From Arthrobacter gallicola (lineage in GTDB: Bacteria > Actinomycetota > Actinomycetes > Actinomycetales > Micrococcaceae): 64,000 nt of DNA. This document shows, piece by piece, positions 10,759 to 19,740 of this stretch. The translations under genes and the position numbers were made by a program. Location: positions 186,001 to 250,000 of the forward strand of contig NZ_JACSQD010000006.1 in NCBI RefSeq assembly GCF_014836775.1. Direction: 5' to 3'. The stretch's first letter is position 1. Every line of letters starts with the position of its first letter. The notes under the pieces were generated by a model that saw only the letters and a program-made list of their open reading frames with translations, ran no database searches and was not told where the DNA came from.

Positions 10759-11538
10759 ATGGCCGCCGGGGCAAAGAGCGAAACCACCCGGCAGCGGCTG
10801 GTCGAGACAGCAACAGCGCTTTTCCGCGCACAGGGATATGAGCGCACCACCATGCGCGGCATCGCCGAGGCGGCGGGCGTATCCGTCGGCAATGCGTACT
10901 ACTACTTCGAGTCCAAAGACGCCCTCGTGGCTGAGCTCTACCGCTCCCTGCAGGACGAACACCGGTCCGCTGCCCTGCCGCTGCTGCGCGAAGGACACAA
11001 CCTCGGTGAGCACCTCCGCGTCATCCTGCTGGCCAACCTCGAGGTGCTTTCGCCGTACCACGGGCTGGGCCACCAGTTCCTGAAGAACGCCGCCCTGCCG
11101 GTTCCGGGCGGCACCCGCTACGCCCGGGGCACAGTGCCACATGCGGCGTCGGCGGCAGTGCCGGGTGCGACGTCGGCGGCAGCGCCGGGTGCGACGTCGG
11201 CGGCAGCGCCGGTTCCAGCCCCGCCCCCAGCCCCGGACGCCGCACAGGTGGGCCGCGGAAAGTCGATTGCCGTCTACCGTCAGGCTGTCCAGGCCGCCCG
11301 CCCGCAACCACCACTCGCCATCCGGGATGACCTGCCGGAGCTGCTGTGGCTTGTGCACATGGGCGTCACCCTGTTCTGGGTCTACGATTCCTCGCCCGGC
11401 CAAATCCGCTCCAAACGGCTGGTGGCGAACACCGCACCCCTCGTCGCCAAGCTTGTGATCCTCTCCCGTCTACCGGTTGTCCGGAATATTGTGGAAGATG
11501 TGGTGAAGCTGCTGCGAGGAGCGCGATCACATGACTGA
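10759..11538 (+). CDS. TetR/AcrR family transcriptional regulator
   Basis: 259-residue repressor-type regulator. Residues about 8-55 are a TetR helix-turn-helix (TRQRLVETATALFRAQGYERTTMRGIAEAAGVSVGNAYYYF segment, of which GVSVGNAYYYFESK is the recognition helix). The ligand-binding part is interrupted by an Ala/Pro-rich stretch of about 45 residues built on a 24-bp tandem repeat, then resumes at VGRGKSIAVYRQAV. A CAGGAG ribosome site precedes the ATG. The gene overlaps the following membrane-protein gene by 8 bp, so that protein is a likely target or partner. The ligand is unknown. Confidence 0.88.
   Translation: MAAGAKSETTRQRLVETATALFRAQGYERTTMRGIAEAAGVSVGNAYYYFESKDALVAELYRSLQDEHRSAALPLLREGHNLGEHLRVILLANLEVLSPYHGLGHQFLKNAALPVPGGTRYARGTVPHAASAAVPGATSAAAPGATSAAAPVPAPPPAPDAAQVGRGKSIAVYRQAVQAARPQPPLAIRDDLPELLWLVHMGVTLFWVYDSSPGQIRSKRLVANTAPLVAKLVILSRLPVVRNIVEDVVKLLRGARSHD
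11143..11214 (+). repeat. 24-bp tandem repeat, three copies, in the TetR gene
   Basis: Copies at 11143-11166, 11167-11190 and 11191-11214 encode AASAAVPG, ATSAAAPG and ATSAAAPV. Copies 2 and 3 differ by one base. In-frame expansion of a linker. Confidence 0.9.
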
Positions 11539-12010
11539 AACTGCGGACGACGACGACGTCGATCCAGCCGGCATGTCGCGCGGCCGCACACCGGAAGGGC
11601 GCATAGTCCTGACCCCGCGCGTGACCTTCGGACCGATCGCCTTTGTCACCGGCTACGCGATTGCCAGCCTGCTCGTGGCGGCTATGGCCACCATCGCGAT
11701 TGGGTGGGGAACCTCGCGTGATTTCTGGGGCTACCTCTGGATCATTGTGATTGCGGCCTTCTACGCCGGAGGCCTGGGCCTGCTGACGGCAGCGCCGGTG
11801 GGACTGACGCTGGGCCTGCTGCTGCGGAACACCCCCAACCAGTGGCTGCACGTACTCGCGTTTTTTGTGGTGCCGTTCCTGCTGGCCTGGCTGGTCATCG
11901 GGCTGATCGCCGGCTCCGTGGGAGTACCGCTGCTTATGGCCCTGGCAATCGGCTGTTCCGCTGCCATCGGACGCCTCGCGGTGTGGCGCCTGATGGACAT
12001 CCGCACCTGA
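11531..12010 (+). CDS. Small integral membrane protein, unknown function
   Basis: 159 residues: an acidic N-terminus of about 30 residues, then four hydrophobic segments (around residues 35-58, 66-90, 95-117 and 122-145). No recognised domain. The start ATG lies inside the 3' end of the TetR gene (8-bp overlap), indicating coupled translation; a role related to the TetR ligand, for example membrane stress or efflux, is only inferred. Confidence 0.75.
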   Translation: MTETADDDDVDPAGMSRGRTPEGRIVLTPRVTFGPIAFVTGYAIASLLVAAMATIAIGWGTSRDFWGYLWIIVIAAFYAGGLGLLTAAPVGLTLGLLLRNTPNQWLHVLAFFVVPFLLAWLVIGLIAGSVGVPLLMALAIGCSAAIGRLAVWRLMDIRT

Positions 12011-12073
12011 CACGTTTGCTTCCGGCCGCGTCGCAGGTGGCAACCCGCACCGCTCAGGGTAGAAGATGGAAAC

Positions 12074-12907
12074 ATGTCTTCACACACACATTCGGCACCG
12101 TCAGTCACGCTCACCATTGCCGGCTCGGAAGCCACCGGCGGAGCGGGCGCACAGGCAGACCTCAAGACGTTCCAGGAGTTGGGCTCCTACGGCATTGCTG
12201 CCCTGACCTGCATTGTTTCCTTCGACCCGAAGGACAACTGGAACCACCGCTTTGTTCCGGTGGATTCACAGGTCATTGCGGATCAGCTCGAAGCCATCCA
12301 GACCGCCTACGACCTGGAGTCCGTGAAGATCGGCATGCTCGGAACGCCGGCAACCATCGACACCGTGGCCAAGGCACTGCAGAGCCAGGACTGGAAGAAC
12401 ATCGTGCTGGACCCGGTCCTGATCTGCAAGGGACAGGAGCCCGGAGCCGCACTGGACACCGACCAGGCACTCAAGGCGCAGATCCTTCCGCTGGCCACCT
12501 TCGTGACCCCGAACCACTTCGAATCCATGTCCCTCTCCGGCATGGACTCCATCGATTCCGTTGAGGACCTGCAGGAAGCGGCCCGCCGCATTCACGAGGC
12601 CTCCGGCGCCGTCGTGCTGGCCAAGGGCGGAGTGCGGCTGGAAGGCGAGGACGCCGTCGACGTTTTCTATGACGGCCAGACCATGGAGGTGCTGCGTGCA
12701 CCCAAGGTGGGCGACGTTGCGGTCAGCGGCGCCGGCTGCACCCTCGCCGCAGCAATCACTGCGGAACTGGCCAAGGGCGCAACGCCGCTGGAAGCTGCCC
12801 GCACGGCCAAGGCCTTCGTCACGGAGGGCATCCGGAACCGGGTTTCCTCCCACACCCCGTTCGATGCCCTCTGGCAGGGCGGCGCCGGGAACGGTCCGGC
12901 ACTCTAA
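12074..12907 (+). CDS. pdxK: Pyridoxine/pyridoxal kinase, ThiD-like PdxK
   Basis: 277-residue ribokinase-fold kinase. LTIAGSEATGGAGAQADLKTFQELG is the substrate-binding N-terminal region of ThiD/PdxK proteins, LDPVLICKG the central strand, and VSGAGCTLAAAIT the anion hole. The glycine-cysteine pattern SGAGC, the FDPKDNWNH segment and the length resemble Bacillus PdxK more than ThiD, so phosphorylation of vitamin B6 vitamers is preferred over HMP kinase activity. Monocistronic, closed by a strong terminator. Confidence 0.82.
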   Translation: MSSHTHSAPSVTLTIAGSEATGGAGAQADLKTFQELGSYGIAALTCIVSFDPKDNWNHRFVPVDSQVIADQLEAIQTAYDLESVKIGMLGTPATIDTVAKALQSQDWKNIVLDPVLICKGQEPGAALDTDQALKAQILPLATFVTPNHFESMSLSGMDSIDSVEDLQEAARRIHEASGAVVLAKGGVRLEGEDAVDVFYDGQTMEVLRAPKVGDVAVSGAGCTLAAAITAELAKGATPLEAARTAKAFVTEGIRNRVSSHTPFDALWQGGAGNGPAL

Positions 12908-12927
12908 CTTTCCCAGACCCTAATGCA

Positions 12928-12965
12928 AACGGACGGACGCACCGAAAACGGTGCGTCCGTCCGTT
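12928..12965 (+). terminator. Terminator after pdxK
   Basis: A 17-bp perfect stem (12928-12944 with 12949-12965) and an AAAA loop, followed by a short T-rich tail. Confidence 0.85.
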
Positions 12966-13062
12966 CTTGTTTACAGACGCCGGATCAGCCTGCGATTCAA
13001 GCCCTGAATAACCCTCCACGTCAAGAGCCTCTGAACGAATCGCGGCCCGAAACCGTGAACCT

Positions 13063-13090
13063 TTGACCTGCCGGAATGCTCGCTTAGGGT
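13063..13090 (+). promoter_or_regulatory. Promoter of the subtilase gene
   Basis: TTGACC (13063-13068), a 16-bp spacer and TAGGGT (13085-13090). A start near 13097 would give a 5' leader of about 185 nt before the ATG at 13283. Confidence 0.6.
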
Positions 13091-13096
13091 ATGCCT

Positions 13097-13282
13097 ACGG
13101 CTGCGGGCAATTGGGGGCCGAAGGTGCATAGCTGACACCCCACAACAACGGGGGTTTGGGGGCACAAACGGAAAGCTGTCACGTGTGTCAGCAGCCGGCA
13201 GGCGGCGGTTCAGGTCTCTAGTGCAACAGGTCTCTGACGGCGTTCCTCCGGCAGCACGCGGCGGGAATGTTCAAGGAGCACA
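13097..13282 (+). promoter_or_regulatory. Long structured 5' leader of the subtilase gene
   Basis: The leader can fold. GCTGACAC (13131-13138) pairs with GTGTCAGC (13185-13192), enclosing a GTTTG/CAAAC hairpin (13154-13158 with 13165-13169) and a C-run/G-run helix. Shorter pairings flank it. No known riboswitch consensus was recognised. An AAGGAG ribosome site lies just before the start codon. It may control protease expression, or it may be only an incidental structure. Confidence 0.4.
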
Positions 13283-16200
13283 ATGAGACGGTCCATTCAT
13301 CGCAGGCCCGGAGTGGTGGCAACTGCCGCCGTCGCCGGCCTGGCACTCACAGCAGGATTGGGGCTTCCGGCCCAGGCCACCGAAGGCACACGCGCCGGCG
13401 GGAACGCGGTCCAGGGTTTTGGGGTCGAGAGATTCGCGGAGCAGAAGGTGTCTCCGAGTCTCCGCGGCGTCAGCGGAGAGGTTTCGGTTTTTGTCCAGTT
13501 CACCGGCGAAGGGGCCTTTGAACAGACGCAGCCGGAGGCCGTGAAGGCAGGTAAACAGGACCCCGTCGTGGATGCGCCGCGGGTCCGCCAGATCAGGGCG
13601 GAGATCGAATCCCAGGCCGAGTCCGTTGCCCGGGAAGCCGCAGCCAACACCATTTACACCACCACCAACTCCCTTCCCGGTGTGGCGATCATCGGCGACG
13701 CCGAGGCGATCAAGGCACTTGCAGAGCGCGGCGACGTCGCCAAAATCACCCGGATCGTTCCGAAGACGATCGACAACAAGGGTGCAGACATCGATACCCG
13801 GGCGCTGAACACCTGGGTGGAACGCCAGCAGACCGGCAAGGGCATCACCATCGCCGTGCTGGACACCGGCATCGACTACACGCACAGCGACTTCGGCGGA
13901 CCCGGAACCATCGAAGCGTTTGAGGCAGCCCAGGCTTCGCCGACCATTCCCGCCGCAGACAGCGGCCTGCTCGATCCGGCCAAGTTTATTGGCGGCTACG
14001 ACCTGGTGGGTGATGACTACAACGCGGATCCGTCCGCGGCCAACTACCAGCCCATCCCGAAACCTGATCTGAACCCCATGGACTGCCAGGGCCACGGCAC
14101 CCACGTGGCCGGCACTGCTGCCGGCTACGGCACCAACACCGACGGCACCACCTTCGACGGGGACTACGCCTCGCTGACTACACAGACTGTCAATGCCCTG
14201 CGGATCGGTCCCGGCTCGGCTCCCGAAGCCCAGCTGGTTGGAATCCGGGTATTTGGCTGCACCGGCTCCTCCGACGTCGTCGGGCAGGCGCTGGACTACG
14301 TCCTGGATCCCAACGGCGACGGCGATTTCTCCGACCGCGCACAGGTGGTCAACATGTCCCTGGGCTCCGACTACGCTCCGGTGGATGATCCCGAGAACGA
14401 CATTGTGGACAAGCTGACCGAGCAGGGCATCCTGTCCGTGGTGGCCTCCGGCAACGCCGGCGACGTTTACAACGTGGGCGGCTCCCCCGGCAACGCGAGG
14501 TCTGCCCTGACCGTGGCCAGCACCATCGGTTCGCAGATTTCGCTGGACCGTGCCGATGTCCTGGCTCCGGCCGGGCTCGAAGGCTCCGCCGCCGGCCAGT
14601 ACTCCGCCAACTTCAACTACTCCGACCCGGCACTCACACCGGAACGGCTGACCGGCGAGGTGGTGGCCGCTCCGGCGGACAACGCCTTTGGCTGCTCGGC
14701 CTTCCCGGCCGGGTCCCTGACCGGGAAATGGGTCTGGATCCAGTGGGAAGACTCCAACGGCGCGTTCCCCTGCGGTTCGGGCGCACGGTTCAACAACGCC
14801 CAGGCCGCGGGTGCCACCGGTGTCGTCCTGGACTCCCCGCGGGATGTGTTCGACGCCGGAATCGGCGGCAACGCCGGAATCCCCGGCATCCAGCTGAACC
14901 GTGAATCCTCTGACCGGCTGCGGCCCGCCGCCGTCGCCGGCACCCTGACAGTCCGCCTGGATCCCGCCTACATGGGCACCGCAGCGGGCCAGTCGAACTC
15001 CCTCGATACGGTGAGCTCCTTCTCCTCCCGCGGGCTGCACGGCTCCAACGGCGTGGTGAAGCCCGACGTCGCGGCTCCGGGTTCCTCGATCGGCTCCGCC
15101 AATGTGGGCTCCGGGAACGGCGCCTCGGTGAGCAGCGGAACGTCCATGGCCACCCCGCATGTGGCCGGACTGGCGGCGCTGCTGTACGCGGCGACGGATT
15201 ACACGCCGTACCAGGTCAAGAACACCATCATGAACACCGCCACCCATGATGTCCTCGCTGCCAACGGCGCCGTGCACGGACCCAACCGGGTCGGCTCCGG
15301 ACGCGTGGACGTCCTGGACGCCGTGAACAACCAGGCCCTAGCCTACGACGCCGAGGACCAGACCCTCACCAGTGTCAACTTCGGAGTCCTGGAACTCGGC
15401 GCCGACGCCCTCACCGTGACCCGCAAGGTGACAGTGCAGAACACCTCGGATTCGCCGCGGACCTTCGCTGTCAGTTACCTGCCGGCGTCGACCATGCCCG
15501 GGGTGGAAATCACCACGGCTCCGAGCGTCAGCGTGGGGGCAAATGCCCAGGCCACCGTGGACGTCACCCTGACGATTGCCGATCCTGCCGCCCTGGCCAA
15601 AACCATTGATCCGGCCGCGGACACCGAGCAGCTGGGCCTGCCCCGCCAGTTCCTGGCCGATGTTTCCGGACGCGTCCAGCTGGCCAGCGACGGCGTTCCC
15701 ACACTGCGCGTTCCGGTGTACTCGGCTCCGAAGCCGACGTCGGACATGACCGCTGGCACCGGCGTCGACTTCGCTGATGCGGAGGCACTGGCAGCGGACG
15801 TAACCCTCACGGGTCGTGACCTGCTGCAGGGTTCGGGTGCTTCCACTTATCTGTCGCTGGTGTCGCCGCTGGTGCTGGGCGGACAAAGTCCCAAGCTGGA
15901 CAACCTCGCGCTGGATTCCATGAAAGCCATGGACCTCTCTGCGGTGGGGGCTTCCTCCACGCTGCCGGCGCTCAAGGCTGCCGGCGGCGACCCTGCGGAC
16001 GCTGCGCTGAACTTTGGCCTGAGCACGTGGGAGAACTGGCCGATCCTCGGTGGACACAACGAGGTCAACGTCGAGATCGACACCAATAAGGACGGCACCG
16101 CGGATTACCGGGTGGTCACCGGCCGCGCCGATGACCTGGACCTGGTGCTGGTAAACACGTACCGCCTGAACCCGGACGGAAGCACGGCCGCCCTGGTGGA

Positions 16201-16918
16201 CCAGACCGGTGCCAACGGCCGGATGGGCAGCACGGACACCAACACCTTCGATTCCAACACGGTGACGCTTCCGGTTTCCGTGGCGGCACTGGGACTGGAT
16301 CCCGCCGCGGAATCCCTGCCCCTGGCGTACAAGGTGGTGACCTGGAGCCTGTACAACGTGGATGACACCGGGACCACCGTTCCGGTGGATTCCACGGACT
16401 TCATCGAGTTCGACGCCGCGGATCCTGCACTGTGGTTCTCCGGCGGCTCCGCGGATGCCCTGTTTGCCGACGTCGACGGCGGCAAGCTCACCGTGAACCG
16501 GAGCATGGACACCACCGGGGCCTCGGCACTGTTCCTGCACCTGCACAACGGCACCGGGGACCTGAGCGGCACGGCCGGGCTGGGGGGACGGGCTGAAATC
16601 CTGCCGGTCACGGTTCCCGCTCCGGCTCCGGTGAGTCCGGTGTCGGCCGTCAGCCAGTGCAATGGATTTAAGGCTGAAATCACCGTAACGCTCACTAACA
16701 ACGGCGACCGCCGTGCGGACATCGACATCAAGTCACCGTACGGCAGCGCGAAAGTGATGAAGCTGCAGCCCAGTGAGAGCACAACCGCTGTGATCAAGAC
16801 GCGCCAGCTTGCTCTTCAGGCAGGCGAGGTGACCGCTTCCTACAAGTTCCTTGGCAAGGGCAAGGCGGAGAAGGTCGATTACACGGCGTCTTACGGCGCG
16901 GTGACGTGCAGCCGCTAA
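13283..16918 (+). CDS. Secreted S8 subtilisin-like serine protease, multidomain
   Basis: 1,211 residues with an N-terminal signal peptide (basic RRSIHRR, hydrophobic core, PAQA cleavage region). Then come an inhibitor-like propeptide (to about residue 165) and a subtilase domain with the triad D194 (IAVLDTGID), H271 (GHGTHVAGT) and S621 (SGTSMATPHVAG). VVASGNAGD carries the oxyanion Asn. The 230 extra residues between Asn and Ser fit a protease-associated (PA) domain. Residues about 690-800 look Fn3-like (TRKVTVQNTSDSPRTFAVSY), and the C-terminal half is beta-rich with no LPXTG motif. It is expected to be released and to degrade extracellular protein. It has its own promoter, long leader and terminator. 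Confidence 0.93.
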   Translation: MRRSIHRRPGVVATAAVAGLALTAGLGLPAQATEGTRAGGNAVQGFGVERFAEQKVSPSLRGVSGEVSVFVQFTGEGAFEQTQPEAVKAGKQDPVVDAPRVRQIRAEIESQAESVAREAAANTIYTTTNSLPGVAIIGDAEAIKALAERGDVAKITRIVPKTIDNKGADIDTRALNTWVERQQTGKGITIAVLDTGIDYTHSDFGGPGTIEAFEAAQASPTIPAADSGLLDPAKFIGGYDLVGDDYNADPSAANYQPIPKPDLNPMDCQGHGTHVAGTAAGYGTNTDGTTFDGDYASLTTQTVNALRIGPGSAPEAQLVGIRVFGCTGSSDVVGQALDYVLDPNGDGDFSDRAQVVNMSLGSDYAPVDDPENDIVDKLTEQGILSVVASGNAGDVYNVGGSPGNARSALTVASTIGSQISLDRADVLAPAGLEGSAAGQYSANFNYSDPALTPERLTGEVVAAPADNAFGCSAFPAGSLTGKWVWIQWEDSNGAFPCGSGARFNNAQAAGATGVVLDSPRDVFDAGIGGNAGIPGIQLNRESSDRLRPAAVAGTLTVRLDPAYMGTAAGQSNSLDTVSSFSSRGLHGSNGVVKPDVAAPGSSIGSANVGSGNGASVSSGTSMATPHVAGLAALLYAATDYTPYQVKNTIMNTATHDVLAANGAVHGPNRVGSGRVDVLDAVNNQALAYDAEDQTLTSVNFGVLELGADALTVTRKVTVQNTSDSPRTFAVSYLPASTMPGVEITTAPSVSVGANAQATVDVTLTIADPAALAKTIDPAADTEQLGLPRQFLADVSGRVQLASDGVPTLRVPVYSAPKPTSDMTAGTGVDFADAEALAADVTLTGRDLLQGSGASTYLSLVSPLVLGGQSPKLDNLALDSMKAMDLSAVGASSTLPALKAAGGDPADAALNFGLSTWENWPILGGHNEVNVEIDTNKDGTADYRVVTGRADDLDLVLVNTYRLNPDGSTAALVDQTGANGRMGSTDTNTFDSNTVTLPVSVAALGLDPAAESLPLAYKVVTWSLYNVDDTGTTVPVDSTDFIEFDAADPALWFSGGSADALFADVDGGKLTVNRSMDTTGASALFLHLHNGTGDLSGTAGLGGRAEILPVTVPAPAPVSPVSAVSQCNGFKAEITVTLTNNGDRRADIDIKSPYGSAKVMKLQPSESTTAVIKTRQLALQAGEVTASYKFLGKGKAEKVDYTASYGAVTCSR

Positions 16919-16938
16919 TTCCCTAAACTGAGCAAACA

Positions 16939-16980
16939 CAAAGCAGCGGTCCCCGGAGCATTCCAGGGGCCGCTGCTTTG
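16939..16980 (+). terminator. Terminator after the subtilase gene
   Basis: A 15-bp stem (one G-U pair) formed by 16939-16953 and 16966-16980. It can also act on the convergent MBL gene. Confidence 0.8.
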
Positions 16981-17029
16981 AGTTTGCCGCGTTCACGTCT
17001 CAGTAAAGCGGGGTTTTCCCAGATGGCAC

Positions 17030-18235
17030 TCAGGCTTTCGCCCCCACACCGAACCGCATCAGGTCCTTCCCCACGATCAGGTTTCCGCTGTAGCCTTTCC
17101 GGGCTTCCTCCCAGCGGCTGTCGGGGTTATTTCCCGGCACCAGATGGGACAGAACGAGGTTTTTCGCTCCGGCAGGCTCTGCGACGTCCCGCCCCACCTG
17201 CTCAATGGTCGTGTGGGAAATCAGAAGATGTTCCTTGACCGCCGGTGCAATCTCTGGCGGCAGCACGGCGGCCAGATCCTCAGCAAATTGCGGGTCGATG
17301 ACTTCGTGGACCAAGTAATCGCAGCCTTGGGCAAGGTCTATGAGGTTGGCACTGACCCCGGTGTCCCCGGAAATGACCACTGAACCATCCGGGGTGTCAA
17401 AGCGGTAGGCAAAGGCCGGCGCTGTCGGGCGGTGATCCACCAGCGTCGCAGTGATCTTCACATCATCGTCTTCCCACACTTCGATCGGTGCTGTCAGCCG
17501 CGGCGGAACGCCTTCCGGATCTACCGTCCACAGAGAAGAGATGTCCAGGTCCTGGACATTGAACGTGGCATCCGGGCTCTCGAAGTTGCTGTCGCGTGCC
17601 CGATCATTGAAATCTGCAGCGAAAGCCTGGCGCAGGTAGGAAGTCATTCCCGAAATACCCGGCGTAGGGTCGTCCGGGTTGAAAACCGGCGGCTCCGCCC
17701 GGTTGGGTGGAAAGACCCGCACGAGACTTCCGCGGTCGCCCGGACCGAAAACTTCAATGGGTCCGTCAATCGTCCGGCCGACGGAATTCATACCTGCCGT
17801 GGCATAGACAGCCGGCCATTCAACGATGTGGTCGCTGTGCAGATGCGTGAAAAAGATTCCCCGAATCCTGGCCATCGAAGTACCGCCAAAGCCCTCCCCG
17901 CCAAGCCCTGCCCGTATGAGATTCATGTGCGACCCGTGCCCTAGGTCGACCAGATAAACCCGGTCCTCGTATGTAACTGCTGTTGCAACGCCGAACCGTT
18001 CGTCGGTCAGAACGGTGGGACCTCCCGCTGTTCCCAGCAGGACAAGACTGGTCCGGGTGTTCCCGCCACCTCCGTCCGAAGCAGACGCACTCGTCTGGCT
18101 GCTGTTCGCTTCCGGTGTTGAACATCCCGCCAGCGCAAGGCCGCTGAGCGCTGCCATCGCTCCGGCACCGCTGAGGAAGCGCCGCCTCGAGGCTTCCGGA
18201 ACTTGGTTCAGGGCTTTTCCTACAACATCGCACAT
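17030..18235 (-). CDS. Tat-exported lipoprotein with metallo-beta-lactamase fold
   Basis: 401 residues from ATG 18235 (alternative ATG 18256). The N-terminus has a twin-arginine motif (SRRRFLSGAG), a hydrophobic segment and the lipobox LALAGC, so it should be folded in the cytosol, exported by Tat and lipid-anchored. The hydrolase core has THLHSDHIVEW (HxHxDH metal site), SGDTG and a late LVLSHLVPGN, typical of tRNase Z/arylsulfatase-like MBL proteins. Tat export fits a metal-loaded enzyme. The substrate is unknown. Divergent from an ABC transporter binding-protein gene, with a 311-bp spacer. Confidence 0.85.
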   Translation of the reverse strand: MCDVVGKALNQVPEASRRRFLSGAGAMAALSGLALAGCSTPEANSSQTSASASDGGGGNTRTSLVLLGTAGGPTVLTDERFGVATAVTYEDRVYLVDLGHGSHMNLIRAGLGGEGFGGTSMARIRGIFFTHLHSDHIVEWPAVYATAGMNSVGRTIDGPIEVFGPGDRGSLVRVFPPNRAEPPVFNPDDPTPGISGMTSYLRQAFAADFNDRARDSNFESPDATFNVQDLDISSLWTVDPEGVPPRLTAPIEVWEDDDVKITATLVDHRPTAPAFAYRFDTPDGSVVISGDTGVSANLIDLAQGCDYLVHEVIDPQFAEDLAAVLPPEIAPAVKEHLLISHTTIEQVGRDVAEPAGAKNLVLSHLVPGNNPDSRWEEARKGYSGNLIVGKDLMRFGVGAKA

Positions 18236-18430
18236 TGTGTAACTCTCTTCCCGCATCCGCAGGCCGCTTTCGGGCAGCACTATCTGGGTGCCTCGGGTGT
18301 GGACATCGGCGTCCAGCACGGCCCATCGGGTCAAGTATGCGATGAGCCGCAGCTGCAGAACGCGGAAGATTCATATACCCCATATCCACCACGGTGATAC
18401 CGCGCCAACCCAGCCGGGTATCAACGGCAT

Positions 18431-18445
18431 GGATAGCAACTATCC
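18431..18445. promoter_or_regulatory. Dyad GGATAG-CAA-CTATCC upstream of the ABC operon
   Basis: Perfect 6-bp arms with a 3-nt centre in the 311-bp spacer between the MBL gene and the ABC operon. It has the size of a regulator half-site pair. The rest of this spacer (18236-18546) has no gene. Confidence 0.4.
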
Positions 18446-18498
18446 CAATTACTCGCTTCCCCAAATATTCAGTCCACCTCAGAGTGGAGGCAGCGTGA

Positions 18499-18509
18499 TG
18501 TGAATCACA
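18499..18509. promoter_or_regulatory. Dyad TGTGA-A-TCACA upstream of the ABC operon
   Basis: Perfect 5-bp arms with one central base, 38 bp before the binding-protein ATG. The arms equal CRP half sites, but the N6 spacing of CRP/GlxR sites is missing, so another regulator is more likely. Confidence 0.35.
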
Positions 18510-18546
18510 GCACTCGCCGCACCCTTTGACTGTCAATGGAGACCTG

Positions 18547-19740
18547 ATGAGAAGCAGAACTTCGAGCACCAAGGCCCGGGGCGCCCTCTGCGCCCTGTTT
18601 ATTGCCAGCCTTGCACTGGCATCCTGTAGCTCCTCCCCCGCGGACACCCCCAGCCCGGAAGCCTCCGCCTCGTCGGGTACGGCTTCGGCGGCAGCGTCCG
18701 CTCCCGCAGGCGGCACCGAAGCCCTCGCCGCAGCATACGAAGGCATCGTCGGAGCCCCGCCCACCGAGTCTGTGGCGGTTCCCGAAGGCCTCTCGGCCTG
18801 GGTCGTCTCCTGCGGACAGTCCCAGGTCACCTGTTCCACTCCGGCCCAGGGCGCCGCAGATGCCGCCGAAGCCATCGGCTGGGAGAGCAACATCTGCGAC
18901 GGCCAGCTCAACCCCAATGGCTGGGCCAACTGCATCCGTCAGGGTGTCGCCGCCAACGCAGATGTCATCTTCGTGATCGGTCAGGACTGCTCCAGCTTCC
19001 AGGGTCCGCTCGAGGAAGCCCGCACAGCCGGAATCACCACCGTTGGTGTCGGAGCCAACGACTGCGACGTCGACGGCGGCGAGCCGCTGTTCACCGGCAT
19101 CACCAAGCAGCTCGAGGGCATGGATAACGAGCAGTGGTGGAACACGCTCGGCGGGCTGCAGGCCGATTGGCTGATCGGACAGACTGACGGCGACCTGAAG
19201 CTGCTGGAAGTCACCTTTGCCGACACCCGGTTCGGCCCCTGGATCAGTGACGGCCTGAACGCGGCACTCGAAGACTGCGAAACCTGTGAAGTGGTTGGCA
19301 CCCTCCAGCTGAGCAACCAGGATACTGCCAGCGGCGCGATGGCACAGAAGCTCTCCACCGCACTCCTCCAGGCCCCGGATGCGAACGCCATTTCCGTTCC
19401 CTTGGACGGCTGGTTTATGGCCGGACTTTCCCAGGCAATCGTCTCCTCCCAGCGCTCTGACGACCTCGCCGTCGTCGGCGCCTTCGGCCAGCGCAGCAAC
19501 CTGGATCTGATTGCCGCCGGCCAGGGCCAGGACGCCTCGGTGGCCTTCAGCCTGGAATGGAACGGCTGGTCGGGCGTGGATACCGCCCTGCGCCTGCTGG
19601 CTGACCAGGAAATCCTGCCGTCCGGCGTCGGAATGCAGGCAATCGATGCGAAGACGAACATGCCGGCAGACGGCGCCGCATTCGCCTACAACCCGGTCAT
19701 CGACTTCAAGCAGGCCTACCTGGAGGCATGGGGCAAGTAG
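18547..19740 (+). CDS. ABC transporter substrate-binding lipoprotein (ribose/sugar type)
   Basis: 397 residues with a lipoprotein signal (LFIASLALASCSS, Cys about residue 24) and a Ser/Pro/Ala-rich linker, then a periplasmic-binding-protein fold of the type-I sugar class (AWVVSCGQSQVTCSTPAQG, then ANADVIFVIGQDC and TVGVGANDCD). It has several cysteines that may form disulfides outside the cell. Start ATG 18547 follows GGAGA. TAG at 18738-equivalent end (19738-19740) overlaps the GTG of the ATPase gene, so the three transporter genes form one operon. The ligand is not deducible; no sugar kinase or isomerase is nearby. Confidence 0.86.
   Translation: MRSRTSSTKARGALCALFIASLALASCSSSPADTPSPEASASSGTASAAASAPAGGTEALAAAYEGIVGAPPTESVAVPEGLSAWVVSCGQSQVTCSTPAQGAADAAEAIGWESNICDGQLNPNGWANCIRQGVAANADVIFVIGQDCSSFQGPLEEARTAGITTVGVGANDCDVDGGEPLFTGITKQLEGMDNEQWWNTLGGLQADWLIGQTDGDLKLLEVTFADTRFGPWISDGLNAALEDCETCEVVGTLQLSNQDTASGAMAQKLSTALLQAPDANAISVPLDGWFMAGLSQAIVSSQRSDDLAVVGAFGQRSNLDLIAAGQGQDASVAFSLEWNGWSGVDTALRLLADQEILPSGVGMQAIDAKTNMPADGAAFAYNPVIDFKQAYLEAWGK

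Noticed and set aside
13097-13282. ydaO-type (c-di-AMP) or cobalamin riboswitch
   Set aside because: The conserved blocks I know for these classes are not present; kept only as an unidentified structured leader.
13271-15277. 668-codon open frame antisense to the subtilase
   Set aside because: Gly/Val/His-rich shadow of the catalytic domain region; high GC makes such frames common.
18499-18509. CRP/GlxR binding site
   Set aside because: Half sites fit, but the centre has 1 nt rather than 6.
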